Shown: one piece after another, positions 9,576 to 20,200 of the stretch
Position numbering within the stretch: position 1 is the stretch's first letter
How the letters are laid out: each line of letters begins with the position of its first letter
DNA from: Anthoceros angustus
Taxonomy: Eukaryota > Streptophyta > Anthocerotopsida > Anthocerotales > Anthocerotaceae
Direction: 5' to 3'
Assembly: GCA_010909165.1 (NCBI GenBank)
Contig: MU008207.1
Span: 248,001-312,000 of the forward strand
DNA: 64,000 nt
Position numbers and translations under genes: made by a program
The notes under the pieces: generated by a model
What the model saw: the letters and a program-made list of their open reading frames with translations, nothing else
Told to the model about the DNA's origin: nothing
Database searches by the model: none

Positions 9576-10706
9576 CTACGAAAGTCTCTGGGCGACTTCC
9601 TTAGCTATAATCTTGTCCTTAGCTTTGGTCTTGGCCTGAGACTTGACGCCCATCAAACCTCCACCCCATTGCTTGCGGAAATCCTCGTACCGGTCATTGA
9701 AGTTAGCCTGCATGTTTGGACCTTGAACCATGAAGCACTTCCAAGATCAGGCAGAAGGAGAAATCCACTTTAGATGCTTCTAAAGCTCACCTTCACAGCT
9801 TCGACAATTTTGCTGAAGTCGTGCTTGTCTTCGTTCTTCACTGAAGTCAAACACAGTGCTGTAGCCGTCTTAGAATGTACAATCTGCCCCAACCTGGATT
9901 TGCCCTTGACTATAGCATACGGCACACCCATCTTTCTGCACAGCGCGGGAAGCCAAACCACCAACTCGATGGGGTCGACATCATGGGCGATCACCACAAG
10001 CTGGGCCTTGCCCTGCAACGCGGACAAGGTTAGGAGAGCCCAATCCATAGTTCCTCTGCTGGAGAGGAAGAGTCCACCTGACCTGACCTGACCTGTTCAA
10101 TTAGGTAAGTAACATGGTTGATCCCGTACTTGACAACCAGGGGCTTCTTTGTGTCAACAGTTTTGCCCTCTGCTTCGGCCGCTGCCTTCTTTTGCAGCCT
10201 CTCTCTTTTCTCCGCCTTGTCCTCGGGACGGTACTTGAGGAGCATCTTGAAGAGGCTGGACGCTGCAGAATCAATCCAGTCAAAAACCAGCACATGAGAG
10301 CAGAACCGAAGGCCCCGCCCAACAACATAAACGCCAACTCACCGAGGTTTTTGTCCAGTGTCTTGGTGAACTGGTTGAGAGCAGGGGGGACCTTCAGCCG
10401 CTGGTTCAGCACCCTTCGCTGACGCTGTATCCGAACATATTTAGGCCACTTGACAAACCTGTGAAGATTCTTCTTGGGTGGCAGTGCACCACCGATGCCA
10501 AACTGCTTCGGCCTCTTTTCAAATAGCGGGTTCACAACCTTCTCCGGCACCTACATGAAGTATCCCGCCAGCCTGCTCAGCTGAGATACCCAACCATCAC
10601 AATGAAAACAGGGCAGCCCAAACTTGGCTCAGCCACCAGGTACCTTCTTCTTCCGCTCCACTGCAGCCGGAACTGGCGTCTTCAATGTGCCCCTCTTCGG
10701 CGCCAT
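9576..10706 (-). CDS. RPL7A: 60S ribosomal protein eL8 (RPL7A), five exons
   Basis: Cytosolic large-subunit ribosomal protein of the L7Ae RNA-binding family. Spliced on the minus strand from exons 10706-10644, 10550-10343, 10262-10093, 10012-9791 and 9707-9576, all with GT-AG introns. The joined frame is open for 264 codons, close to the usual plant length. It starts [16 protein letters not shown] and contains [20 protein letters not shown], the [16 protein letters not shown] region, [12 protein letters not shown], the L7Ae core [18 protein letters not shown] with [10 protein letters not shown], and a basic C-terminus [11 protein letters not shown]...AKEVAQRLS. Phases match at every junction; Ala91 is split 1+2 across intron 2. 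The exon-3 donor sits in a CAGGT tandem (four potential donors 5 bp apart), so splice slippage is possible. It looks functional and is the only housekeeping gene here. Confidence 0.96.
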
Positions 10707-10921
10707 GGCGGCTGCTGGTTGGCGGTCCCGGAACCAAGCGCCCTGACTGCGAGCGACGACCCACCCGGCTCCCGCCTCCAGCAGTTCACCAGATACATGT
10801 ACCTACACGCGCTAGGTATTTTTTAAGCCGGGCCCGGTAGAACTAGAAACAAGAACCAAACCCCTACGTAATTAGGTGGATAATTGAATCATTCTAATTG
10901 CAAAGAGCCAAAGAGCGGGAC
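10707..10921. promoter_or_regulatory. Upstream region of eL8 gene
   Basis: Contains the 5' UTR and presumed promoter of the eL8 gene (transcribed leftwards). It is GC-rich next to the ATG, followed by a T-run and a GGGCCCGG stretch near 10,830. No convincing telo-box or TATA box could be placed. Confidence 0.35.
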
Positions 10922-10970
10922 CGGGCAGCGGGCAGCGGGCAGCGGGCAGAGGGCAGAGGGCAACGGGCAG
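10922..10970 (+). repeat. Tandem heptamer (CGGGCAG) x7
   Basis: Seven head-to-tail 7-bp units of CGGGCAG/AGGGCAG, two of them with single changes. This is a second heptamer array, different in sequence from the one at 1,358. Confidence 0.9.
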
Positions 10971-11269
10971 CAGTGATAGGTTGTACGGGTTGCAAGAGGC
11001 CACCTTTTTTATACCCCCTTCCTTTGGACTTATGAAACCTGTCAAACAACAACTGGGGTGGAAAAATCACTATGGGACAGAACTTGTACAGCCGTAACTT
11101 GGATGAAGGAGGGTGTACACATACGTATATCTGAACTAAAGAAACAAGAAAAGGGAAAATAAAAGGCGGAGGTTTGACAAGAAAGTTACAGGGGGCCGAG
11201 CAAGGACAGCCTGTGATCAAGCATCTCATAAAGACATAGAGCAGAGAGCTTGGGAATATGAAAGGAAAA

Positions 11270-12215
11270 AAAGCGCGGAAGGGAAAACCCTGCACACTCA
11301 AAAAGGAGAGAGTATTTAGCTCGGATGTCGTTAAAGGCAGGGCAATACAAGAGAAAGTGCATTTCGCATTCCGTAGAAGAAGAACAGAGCCTGCAAATGT
11401 GATCTTCCCGAGGAGGGTCTGGCTCTAGCTAGCGGTCAGTCTCAACCCGGAGCTGACGGGAGCTGACACGAAATTGACCGGATAAAGAGCGAAGCTTGAA
11501 GGACATGGGGGAACTAAGGTAACGTGGCAGTTTCGGGAAGCTAGAAAGGGAAATCACGCGAAATTGCTCCTTATAGTAAAGAAGCTTGGTGGAAAGAGGA
11601 GCTGCAGAGGAAATAGGGTACCAAGTAAGGCGGAGGTATCGGAATTTGATAGCCTTACGGATAAGGTGGTTAGAGGGAGGGGGTGTGGAGGGGGGGGGAT
11701 CGGGTAATTGAAGGGTGGCCAAACAGCGAGAGTAGAAGGACTAAAGTGGTATCGCTTCAGCCACATGGAGGCTTTGGCATACCATTAAGAAATAGAGCCA
11801 TCAGCCCAGAGAGATCTAGATGACCGAAAAGCAAGGAGAAGGTAAGGAGGGAGGTGAGGATTTTGTTGGTCAAGAAGCTGGAGGCGATAAAAGAAAGAGG
11901 ATAGACGGAAGAGACCATCAAGTTCTAAGGGAAAGGCAGCAAATTCAAAGAGAAGGACATGAAAAGGGGTAGAGCGGTTACAGGCGATGTGAGCCCGAAG
12001 GAAAGAAGCCTGTACGTTTTCCACCTTAGGCCAGGAAGAAGGCAGAAGATCAGGGCCCTAGAGTTCAGCGCCGTACATAGTAGATGGGATGACCAGAGAG
12101 TTGAATAGGCATTTCCTAAGGTTGATATCTTGAATATGCATCCTGTATAAGGAGCGAAGCATTGCGAACTCGGACGAAGAACCTCATCCCGTCTGATGCG
12201 ATTCACGATTTTTGT
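11270..12215 (-). mobile_element. Degenerate LINE (non-LTR retrotransposon) tail
   Basis: Minus-strand translation in shifting frames gives the conserved end of a LINE reverse-transcriptase protein. In order: LYRMHIQDINLRKCLFNSLV / STMYGAEL (thumb region), WPKVENVQASFLRAHIACNR STP..VLLFEFAAFPLEL, then SGQFRVSSRQLRVETDR, and finally CRLCSSSTECEMHFLLYCPA, the CxxC...HxxxxC zinc motif that ends such proteins. Stops and frameshifts separate these parts and no catalytic RT core remains, so this is a 5'-truncated dead copy. It lies between eL8 and the retrotransposon block. Family-level naming is not possible. Confidence 0.75.
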
Positions 12216-12568
12216 AATTTGGTCTCACGCTATGAACTCGTACAAGGGAGTTCGGGCGTGCTCTACACAGGGACAACAAATACACGTCCAAGCCGGGTTT
12301 AACCCCTAAACATCGAACTGACTTAGTTTGAGTCGGTCGGGGCACGTTCAGCTTTCGTCGCTTTTTTGTCTTGGGGGATTTGGCGGTGGGACTTTTGAGC
12401 AAATGATGCTGAGCCCCTTCCACACCGGTGGAAATTTAGCAGAAGAAAAACGGCCATGTCCATCATCTGCTTGGGCAGATGGAAGCCAAAGATGCTTGCA
12501 GAGCCGATGAACCTTGCTTGGGTTAGCTCTAGTCTCCTCACTACGGCATCTTGGGCTTCTTCTCGCAT
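12216..12568. other. Unassigned spacer left of the LTR-like block
   Basis: A minus-strand open stretch of about 85 codons (REEAQDAVVRRLELTQARF...) exists, but no family was recognised. It may belong to the LINE or to host sequence. Confidence 0.35.
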
Positions 12569-12690
12569 ATGGCGCGACTGTGACCCGACGCCAACGGGCG
12601 CGCACAATGCCGTGTCGTTGTAGTAAGGAGTCTGCTCCCAAGGGAATGATAGGCTCCGTTTGCGCGTTTCAATCGATTCTCACCTCACTT

Positions 12691-14962
12691 TGTGACCGTT
12701 CAGCCACAACACACACATCCGTCATTTTGCGCCTAACTACTCGTAACGTCCACCGAACAGGCCCGGTGTGGCCAAACGTTTAAGGACCCGTTTGCGTCCG
12801 TATCGTTCACGCTCGTCACTCGTTCCTCTAGTCCGTTCCTCTCACCACTCTCACTACACTCATCAACCTTGGGGAAAAACGCGAGTGGCTGCACAGTCCG
12901 GACCTCCTCCGTCGCTCTGCCGGGCCTCTCCGTCCGGGCTCTGCACGCCCTCCCGGAGTTCCTCCCCTCCACGTTCGGTCCGCTCGGGCGGCCTGCTGGC
13001 GAACAAGGGTCCCCAGTCGCTCTTCCACTGCACACACCACTACGTTAGGGTCCATCACGGGACCTTGATCGATCTCTCCGGGGCTGCACCTTTCGATGAC
13101 TCGGGACTCACGTTAGCAGAAGGCGCACAAGGGCGCGAAACGGCATCAACACCAAGAAGATGATTTTCGAGGCACCTCGGCCCTCTTATACTCGCGAAGG
13201 TCGGCGCCTTTATTACACCTCTATTACGGTGAGGGCCAGCTCGTGCTAACCGGCGCCTACTATCCTCCTATTCCTCCTATCTCCATGGTGGTGGTGGGAT
13301 AGCCCCCATTCCTTCTTGGCCGGCCCAAAGCGAGCCACGGCTGCAGGCGCACAATCGGATGATCGCGGTGGGACCCCTCTCTCCAGGGGTCGAGTGCGCA
13401 CCGGCGGCGACAGTGATCACCACTAAGTCCTCCTCCTCCTCTCTTATCTCTGGCGGGCCCCTGCGCATGGGCCCTCAAGAAATTTGGATCTGCTGAAATT
13501 TGGTGATTGGTGGCTCTCCCCACTCCCAGTCGGACCTCGGGACCCGTCTCGACTCGAGTCCGGACCTCTAGGTCAGTCTTCCCCTGGGGTCCGGTCTCCG
13601 TCCGGCCTTCTTTGAGTTCGGACCTCGGGGTCGGACTTGCCTCTGAGGTCCGGTCTTGGACCCAGCCTTCCACAGGTCAGGACCTCGGTCCGTCTCGTCA
13701 CTAAGTCTGGATCTCTAAGTCCGGACTTCCTTGAGGCGGACTTGGGGCGGCCTTTCCTCAGTCGGACAAAGTCCGACCGACTCTGGTTACGCCTCCTCAC
13801 GGGTGATCACGGGCTCATCCAGAGCCCTCCCTTGGTGACCGTTCACCCACAACACACACATCCGCTCATTTTCGCCTAACTACTCGTAACGTCCATCGAG
13901 CAGGCCCGGTGGAATTAAGGACGTCGCCGTTCGTTCACGCCACTCGTTCCTCTAGTCCGTTCCTCTCGCCACTCTTACTACACTCATCAACCTTGAGGAA
14001 AAACGCAGTGGTCATGCCCCGGACTCCTCGCTGCTGCTGGGGTCTCTCCGTCCGCTCAGACGCCTCCGGAGTTCCTCCGGCTCACACGCTCCGGCTCCGG
14101 CCGACCGCCCGGACGAACAAGGGTCCCCTTCCCCGCACACACCACTACACGTTAGGGTCCATCACGGGACCTTGATCGGATCTCTCGGGGCCATTTTGCT
14201 CAATGACTCGGGACTCACGTTAGCAAGAAGACGACAAGGGTCGCAAGGAAACGCCAGATCAACACCAAGAGAAGATGATTTACTCGAGGCGCCTCTCTTA
14301 TACTACGCGGTCGGCGCTTTATTACACCTCTATTCGAGTGAGGGCCAGCTGTGCCCTAACCGCCGCCTACTATCCTCCTATTCCTCCTATCTCACTGGCT
14401 TGGTGGGGTGGGATGGCCCTGATTCCTTCTTAGCAGGCGGCCCAAAGCCGAGCCACGATGCTGCACCCAATCGATGATCCGCGGTGGGACCCTTCCTCTC
14501 CCAGGGCCAGTCGCGCCACCGGCGGCCTCGACAACGGCGTGTCACCACTAAGTCCTCCTCCTCCTCTCTTATCTCTCGCGGGCCTCGCGCAATGGGCCTC
14601 CAAGGGCCGGGATCTCTGGTGATTGGTGGCTCTCCCCACTCCCGAGTCCGGACCTCGGGACTGCTCGACTGAGTCCGGACCTCTAGGTCCGGCCCTTTGG
14701 GGTCCGGGTCTCTGTGTCAAGCCTTCTTTGAGTTCGGACCTCGGGTCCGGACTTGCCTCTAGGTCCGGTCTTCTGGACCCCCTTCCTCGAGTCAGGACCT
14801 CGTGGTCCGTCACTAGAGTCTGGATCTCTAAGTCCAGACTTCCTTGGGGCGGACTTGAGCCGGCCTTTCTCGAGTCCGGACAAGTCCGGACCGCTGTGCT
14901 CATGGTTACGCCTCCTCACGGGTGATCACGGGCTCATCCACTGAGCCCTCCCTTGGTTCCCG
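12691..14962. repeat. Tandem duplication of ~1.1 kb inside LTR-like block
   Basis: The segment from TGACCGTTCA (12,692) to CCTCCCTTGG (13,837) is followed at 13,838 by a second copy that starts TGACCGTTCACCC and ends CCTCCCTTGG at 14,96x. The junction reads CCCTCCCTTGG then TGACCGTTC. The two units differ by substitutions and many 1-6 bp indels. The homologous copy at 44.1-45.3 kb has the unit only once. Confidence 0.8.
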
Positions 14963-16198
14963 AATGCGCCGCTGCGCCTTTCCACGGCCTCCCAGTGGTT
15001 CTCCTCCCTTCCTTCCATGCGAGGTGCCAGTGCTTACCTCTCCGAGTAGCCTTTCTCCACCGTCTCCTCCCGCTGCTCTCCCTCGCATTAGGGCCGTCAT
15101 CAAACAGCGCTACTAGGGCCCGTGGTCACAGGTCCGTCCTCCTCCTCCTCCGAGGCCCTTGAAGTCCGCCCTCCCACTAGGGTGGCGGGACCTCCGAGCC
15201 TTGAGGAGCTCTGCGTGGTAGTAGGCGAGTCGGAATCGACTTGTTGAATCGCCTCCTCCACATGAGCCCGCACCCACCGCCTCCTCAGAGAGGTGCTCTA
15301 GGCATGGGCATGTCGTCCCGGCCTGGCAGCCCGTCTCGTGGCCAAGCTTACACGGTGAGGCGGGCGGACTCCCTTGATGCTGCCAAGGCGGCCTCCACCT
15401 CCTGCAGCCTTGCTACTACGTTCTCCTCCTCCCGTTGTTGTTCCGGCTCACTTATGGCCAGCGAAGCTCCCCTTGCTTCCTGCAACCGGACGAGCCGTTG
15501 CTTCTCCTCCGGTGCTTTCTTCCCCTCCGTTTATTCTTTCCGAGGTCCGCTACTTTCTCCAGCGGGCGGTATCCCGTCACTCTGGCTTCCTCCACCTCCT
15601 GCGGCCTCGCGGCGTCGAACTCCTTGCACTGCGCTATTCTCCTCCGTCTTCAAGCGGAGCTGAGGCGTTCTATCTCTCGCCAAGTCTTGGATTCTCTCTG
15701 AGAACCCCGCTCCGTCGTCTTGAGCAGCCCAAGGTATCCTTGTTGCCTCCTCCGCTCCTTCTACCTCCTGCACACCCTGAGGTCCCTCGATCTGTGCCGA
15801 CCTCAGCTCCTCACGGCTCGACTGCTTGCTCACGCGCCGCCGCCTTGTTGGCTGCTACCCAAATCTCCTCCACTCCTGGTTCCGATCGCGTCGATAGTGA
15901 TCCGGCCGACCTTTGCTGTGGCTTCCGCTTCCTGGCCAAGGCTTGAGCCTCACTGGCTCGGCTACCGCCGCCACCCAGCCAGCGAGCCCTCCGCCTCCCT
16001 CAAGGCCTCCTTCGTTGGCGAGATCCTCACTGCGTGGCCTCCTCTCACCACTTGCCACCCACCGAAGAAACTTAGTCGATCTGCCGAATGGACCAGACTT
16101 CCCTTTCGGCCTCCCGGCGCTTCCCCTCCTCGATGCGGTCGAGAGCTTCTGCCTTCCTCCTCGCCTCCTGGGCCGCCTCCATCTGCTCCTGGAGGAGC

Positions 16199-16203
16199 AC
16201 CAT
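16199..16203. repeat. Target-site duplication ACCAT, left
   Basis: ACCAT directly precedes the 5' LTR of the Copia element and is repeated at 23,697-23,701. The empty-site equivalent in copy 2 of the host block, near 46,550, reads GGAGGAGCACCATCGCCTCC, confirming the insertion point. Confidence 0.93.
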
Positions 16204-16405
16204 TGTTCGCGGGGTAACCTCACTCACTTAGGGTTTACCCCTGGTTAGTCGTGGTTACTAATTTAGGTTATATGCTGAAGGGTTATCTAGTGAAAGGGGT
16301 GCCTAGCTTAGGTATATACATACCTTGACTATATTTTGTATTCATTCTCTTGCATAATTAATTCTTGCTTTATGCTCTCTTTTTCCTGCTTTACCATTTT
16401 CAACA
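16204..16405 (+). repeat. Copia 5' LTR
   Basis: 202 bp, starting TGTTCGCGGGG and ending TTTTCAACA. Nearly identical to 23,496-23,696. Confidence 0.95.
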
Positions 16406-16418
16406 TGGTATCAGAGCC
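16406..16418 (+). other. Copia primer-binding site (tRNA-iMet)
   Basis: TGGTATCAGAGCC directly follows the 5' LTR. It is complementary to the 3' end of plant initiator methionine tRNA, the classic Copia primer. Confidence 0.95.
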
Positions 16419-16747
16419 ATGACAACAAAAGGCTATGGCTCCTGATCCTCATGGCCAGGCTATTCGATACCGGTACCTCGGTCGATCCTGGAGTTTATCA
16501 GAACTGATTCAACAATTATGGGTTGAGGCTGTTGATATATTATTATGACAAGTTTATTTTTTATTTTTTTATACTTGCACAACCAAAGGATCTTATGATC
16601 GTGTATATAGTGTCTCGCCTATGTGCTTGAATAGAGGAACATGCACAAGTCTCGATCTACAATTACCATCCTACATACTTCCGCTGCCTAGCAGGAAGAA
16701 AAAATGAAATTTTAATTTATATGGTCTGATTTTACGGTCAAAAGAAA

Positions 16748-19700
16748 AAGCAGAGGATTCAACAGACTCGCCGCATTTTTCTAAGGCCGGCTGAATTTTA
16801 TTAAATCTACCGCCTTCTCCCCGCACGGTAATCGGCCTATCTACATATAATTAGACACAATTCCAAAATAATGTTTGACCTCTAATTCTAATAGATGAGG
16901 CATTATCTTGCTACCGATCTACACCATATCGCCTCTCGAGGCGTGGTCGTCCTTGCAGACCTACACGCAATGTGAAACAACGTCGGCCGGCTTGAACCCA
17001 GAACTTTATTCTCACGGAACACTCACAATTTGGGCAATGGTGTGGTGGATAACCGTGATATTCTGGCGATTGACAATCTACATGCCCAACTTGTCCATGT
17101 AATCCTTCTGCAGTGAGCTGATTATATGACGGAACCAAGGATTATTACTGCACTGACAATCTCCGCTGAACACAATTTCCCGCAGTTAGTGATACCCTGA
17201 TCTTCATCTGTAAAATTATGGAAGGCCCCAATTCTCGAACCTATCTCTATGTGCCCAAGAAGTGATTGTTCCTCGCCTACCGGCCGCCCACTCTGAAAAA
17301 TCGGATGCAAATCGTTAGGTTTCGCAACAATACGTGAAAGGTGTTTTTAAAATTAGGGTTTGTGCACATACCTGCTCATGTCATTGCTTATTAGAAGCAT
17401 GTCCTTTCCTGTGCCTTTTTTTTTCCTTAGCGCCCTGTCCCTTCATGCTGTTGATGCACCTCTAGATCTGCACATATACACAGAACAGTTAGCCAGCCAT
17501 GCATGGATGACTGGCTGTTAGATGACTTAGCAGAATCCTCCTCCACCTTTTCGGAATCCCGTTTTCTGCTGCCCACATCTTTAACACAGGTGAACCACAC
17601 ATGGCTAATGTTCCTCCACCCCCTTCTCCTCCGCCCCCTCCTCCACCCCCTGGCACATATAATCCTGTCTTCGCCTCTGAATTGAAGGAGAGCCCAGGAT
17701 GACGAATGGGTACGAGGTGTGAGAGTGCGGATGAAGTCGACATTGCCGGAGGAGTTTGGGGTCATCGTTGATGGTTCCATCTCGACTGGGCCCCACGCCT
17801 TCTGTGGAGAGAGGGACAAATGGGCTCATGCTACAGATGGCATAGTTTTCTTTCGCCCGTCTGAGACCTCATTCCTCGATTGAATTCTACTAAGGCCGTT
17901 GAGATCCGTCACAACTTGAAGGCCACATAAGATTAATAACGCCCTCACACTCGCACATTACGTGTGGAGTTCTATGGACTAAAGATGCAGAAGGAGACAA
18001 AATCTCGACACACCAAAGAAATTCGACATCTTCAAGCCCACCACTTACCTCTCTGAGGAACCGTGGATGGACGAGGTGGATGTGATTGCTCACTTCCGAC
18101 TCGCCACTAAGCTACCGGATTTGTGTCTCGCACGTGTCCCCATTCGACAGGCCAAGGCCGCCGTGTCATTTGGGAGGCATGTTACTATCACCTTAGACGA
18201 GGTGATAGGTGCTCTCTTCCGGGAAGAGCGAGTAGGCTCATGTCGAGTCCTGAAAATCAAAGTCACAGAGTTCTCACGGCCTTCCGCAGAGGGCACAAAA
18301 CCATGACACAAACTGGGGACAGTCACCTTAATTTTCACGAATGCCGCTCGTATATTATCGTAATGGCGTTGCCTCTTCTAAACGCCTAGAATTGCAGCGA
18401 GGGACTCAACAGGGACTCGTGGCATTTTTCTATGCTGGCTGAATTTTGTTAAAATCTACGCTCTTCTCCACCGCAACCAGGTCGGCTATCTACATATAAT
18501 TATGACACAATTTCCAAAATAATGTTTCAGACCTCTAATTCTAATAGATGAGGTATTATCTTGCGCCTGATCTACACCATAATGCCTTCTCGTGGCGTGG
18601 TCATGAGACCTACACGAGCAGGCTCGTCGGCCAGTGCGGTTGAACCACGGCGGGAACTTTATTCGTGAACACTCACAATTTGGGGCAATGGTGTGGTGGC
18701 CGTGATATTCGCTGGCGCATTGACAATCTACATGCCCAACTTGTCCATGTAATCCTTCTGCAGGTCTTGATTATATGGCCTTGGACCAGGATTATTACGA
18801 GTGACAATCTCTGCTGAAATTTCTGCTGAAATTTCACAGATTGGTGGGCGCCTGGATCTTCTCATTCAGGAATTACAGTGCCCCAACCACCCTGAACCTA
18901 TCTCTATGGTGCAGCCAGCAGTGGGATTGTTCCTGCCTACCCTGCTGCCCACTCCTGAAAAATCGGATGCAAATCGTTAGGGTTTCGCAGTTCACGTGAA
19001 AGGGTGTTTTTAAAATTAGGGTTTGTGCACATACCCGTTCATGCTGTCGTTTGGCTAGAAGCATGTCCTTTCCTGTGCCTTTTTTTTTCCTTAGCGCCTG
19101 TCCCATGCATTGATGCACCTCTAGATCGCACATATACAGGCAGTTAGGACCATGCATGGATGTTGGTGTTAGATGACTTAGCGAATCCTCCTCCACCTTT
19201 CGAATCCCGTTTTGCTGCCCACATCTTTTGCTGCAATTGGAACCACATGGCTAATGTTCCTCCACCCCTTCTCCTCGCCCCTCCTCCACCCCACAGCACA
19301 TATAATACATCTTCGCCTGAATTGAAGGAGAAGGGATTCTTGGTCAATGCACAGGTGTGGAGAGTGCGGATGAAGTCGACATTGCTGGCCAGAGGAGTTT
19401 GGGGCATCGTTGATGGTTCCATCCCTGAACCAGCTCCCACTGCCCTTCAGGGAGAGAGGGACAAATGGGCTCATGCTAACAGTATTGGCATAGCTCTTCT
19501 TGTTTCTGGCCTGTCTGAGGACCTCATTCCTCAGATTGAATTTCTCACTAAGGCCAGTGAGATCTGGTCACAACTTGAAGGCCAATACAAGATTAATAAC
19601 GTCCTCACACTCTGCACATTACGTGTGGAGTTCTATGGACTAAAGATGCGAGAAGGAGACAAAATTCTCGCACACACCAGCAAATTCCGACATCTTCAAG

Positions 19701-20060
19701 CCCAACTTACCTCTCTGGGAACTGTGATGGACGAGGTGGATGTGATTGCTCAGCTTCTCTCCAGCCTGCCACCAAGCTACCAGAATTTTGTGTCTGCACA
19801 CAATGTCCCCATTCGACAGGCCAAGACTGCCGGTGCTGCTGGGAGACAGTTACTATCACCTTAGACGAGGTGATAGGTGCTCTCTTCCAGGAAGAGCAGA
19901 GTAGGCTCATGTCAGGGTCTGGAAAATCCAAAGACAGAGTTCTCACAGCCTTCCGTCGCAGAGGGGCACGAGAAAAACTTCGGACAGTCACGCCAATTTT
20001 CACGGAATACACGTTCAGAAGGCCATCGCAATGAAGCCGGTTCCTCTTCTAAACGCCCTA
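16748..20060 (+). repeat. Copia leader+gag tandem duplication (~1.65 kb x2)
   Basis: Unit 1 (about 16,748-18,395) and unit 2 (about 18,396-20,060) align end to end. Shared anchors are the ACATATAATTA...CCAAAATAATGTTT stretch, the TTTTTTTCCTTAGCGCC stretch, the TTAGATGACTTAGC start and CACCTTAGACGAGGTGATAGG. Unit 2 still encodes a readable gag. Unit 1 has no readable gag because of dense small changes, many of which turn CAG or CTG into CG-containing words. Confidence 0.85.
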
Positions 20061-20200
20061 GGAATTGCAACTGGTGTGGCAAACCTGGTCATTGGGCCAA
20101 TGAATGTTGGAAGAAGAAAGCCGGGGAGCCTCGAAAAATACCTCGGCCCATCTCCAGTGTAGCAGTCAAAGACAGACCTACAGAATCCAACAAATCAGTG
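19247..20200 (+). pseudogene. Copia gag, frameshifted
   Basis: Capsid-type gag protein of the Copia element. I start it at the ATG at 19,247 (MANVPPPLLLAPPPPHST), in frame with the long stretch that follows. The UBN2/gag core is readable (KWAHANSIGIALLVSGLSED, LWSQLEGQYKINN, LAHTSKFRHLQAQL, LLSSLPPSYQNFVSAHN). The frame ends at 19,864, then resumes one base off at VTITLDEVIGALFQEEQSRLM and shifts again near 19,970. It ends with a CCHC zinc knuckle CNWCGKPGHWANEC (20,066-20,107). At least two frameshifts make it a pseudogene. Confidence 0.85.

Larger units (their letters stand above)
12569..16203 (-). mobile_element. GC-rich LTR-like block, copy 1 (split by Copia)
   Basis: Starts at a TATGGCGCGAC boundary equivalent to the TGTGGCGCGAC boundaries at 44,103 and 58,811. 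It shares long stretches with 44,103-46,560, including the TCGTTGTAGTAAGGAG segment, the C+T-rich TCCTCCTCCTCT stretch, a zone packed with TCCGGA palindromes, and a right part that on the minus strand encodes an Ala/Glu/Arg-rich coiled-coil stretch in broken frames. At 44,103 the boundary is followed by a TTTTGGCGCTGCTGG primer-binding-like site and gag, which argues that the block is (part of) a Gypsy LTR. Here no such site follows, so it would be a 3' or solo LTR. The block continues at 23,702 after the Copia insertion. Confidence 0.65.

Noticed and set aside
13260-16250. Long GC-rich open frames on both strands (Arg/Pro/Ser-rich) as genes
   Set aside because: Low-complexity composition, frames differ between the sister copies, and the region is a decayed LTR-like block. 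Only the minus-strand coiled-coil tendency is kept as an observation.
16748-18395. RIP-like or cytosine deamination damage as cause of the Copia unit 1 changes
   Set aside because: Changes are mostly short indels and CAG/CTG to CG, not C-to-T or G-to-A transitions.
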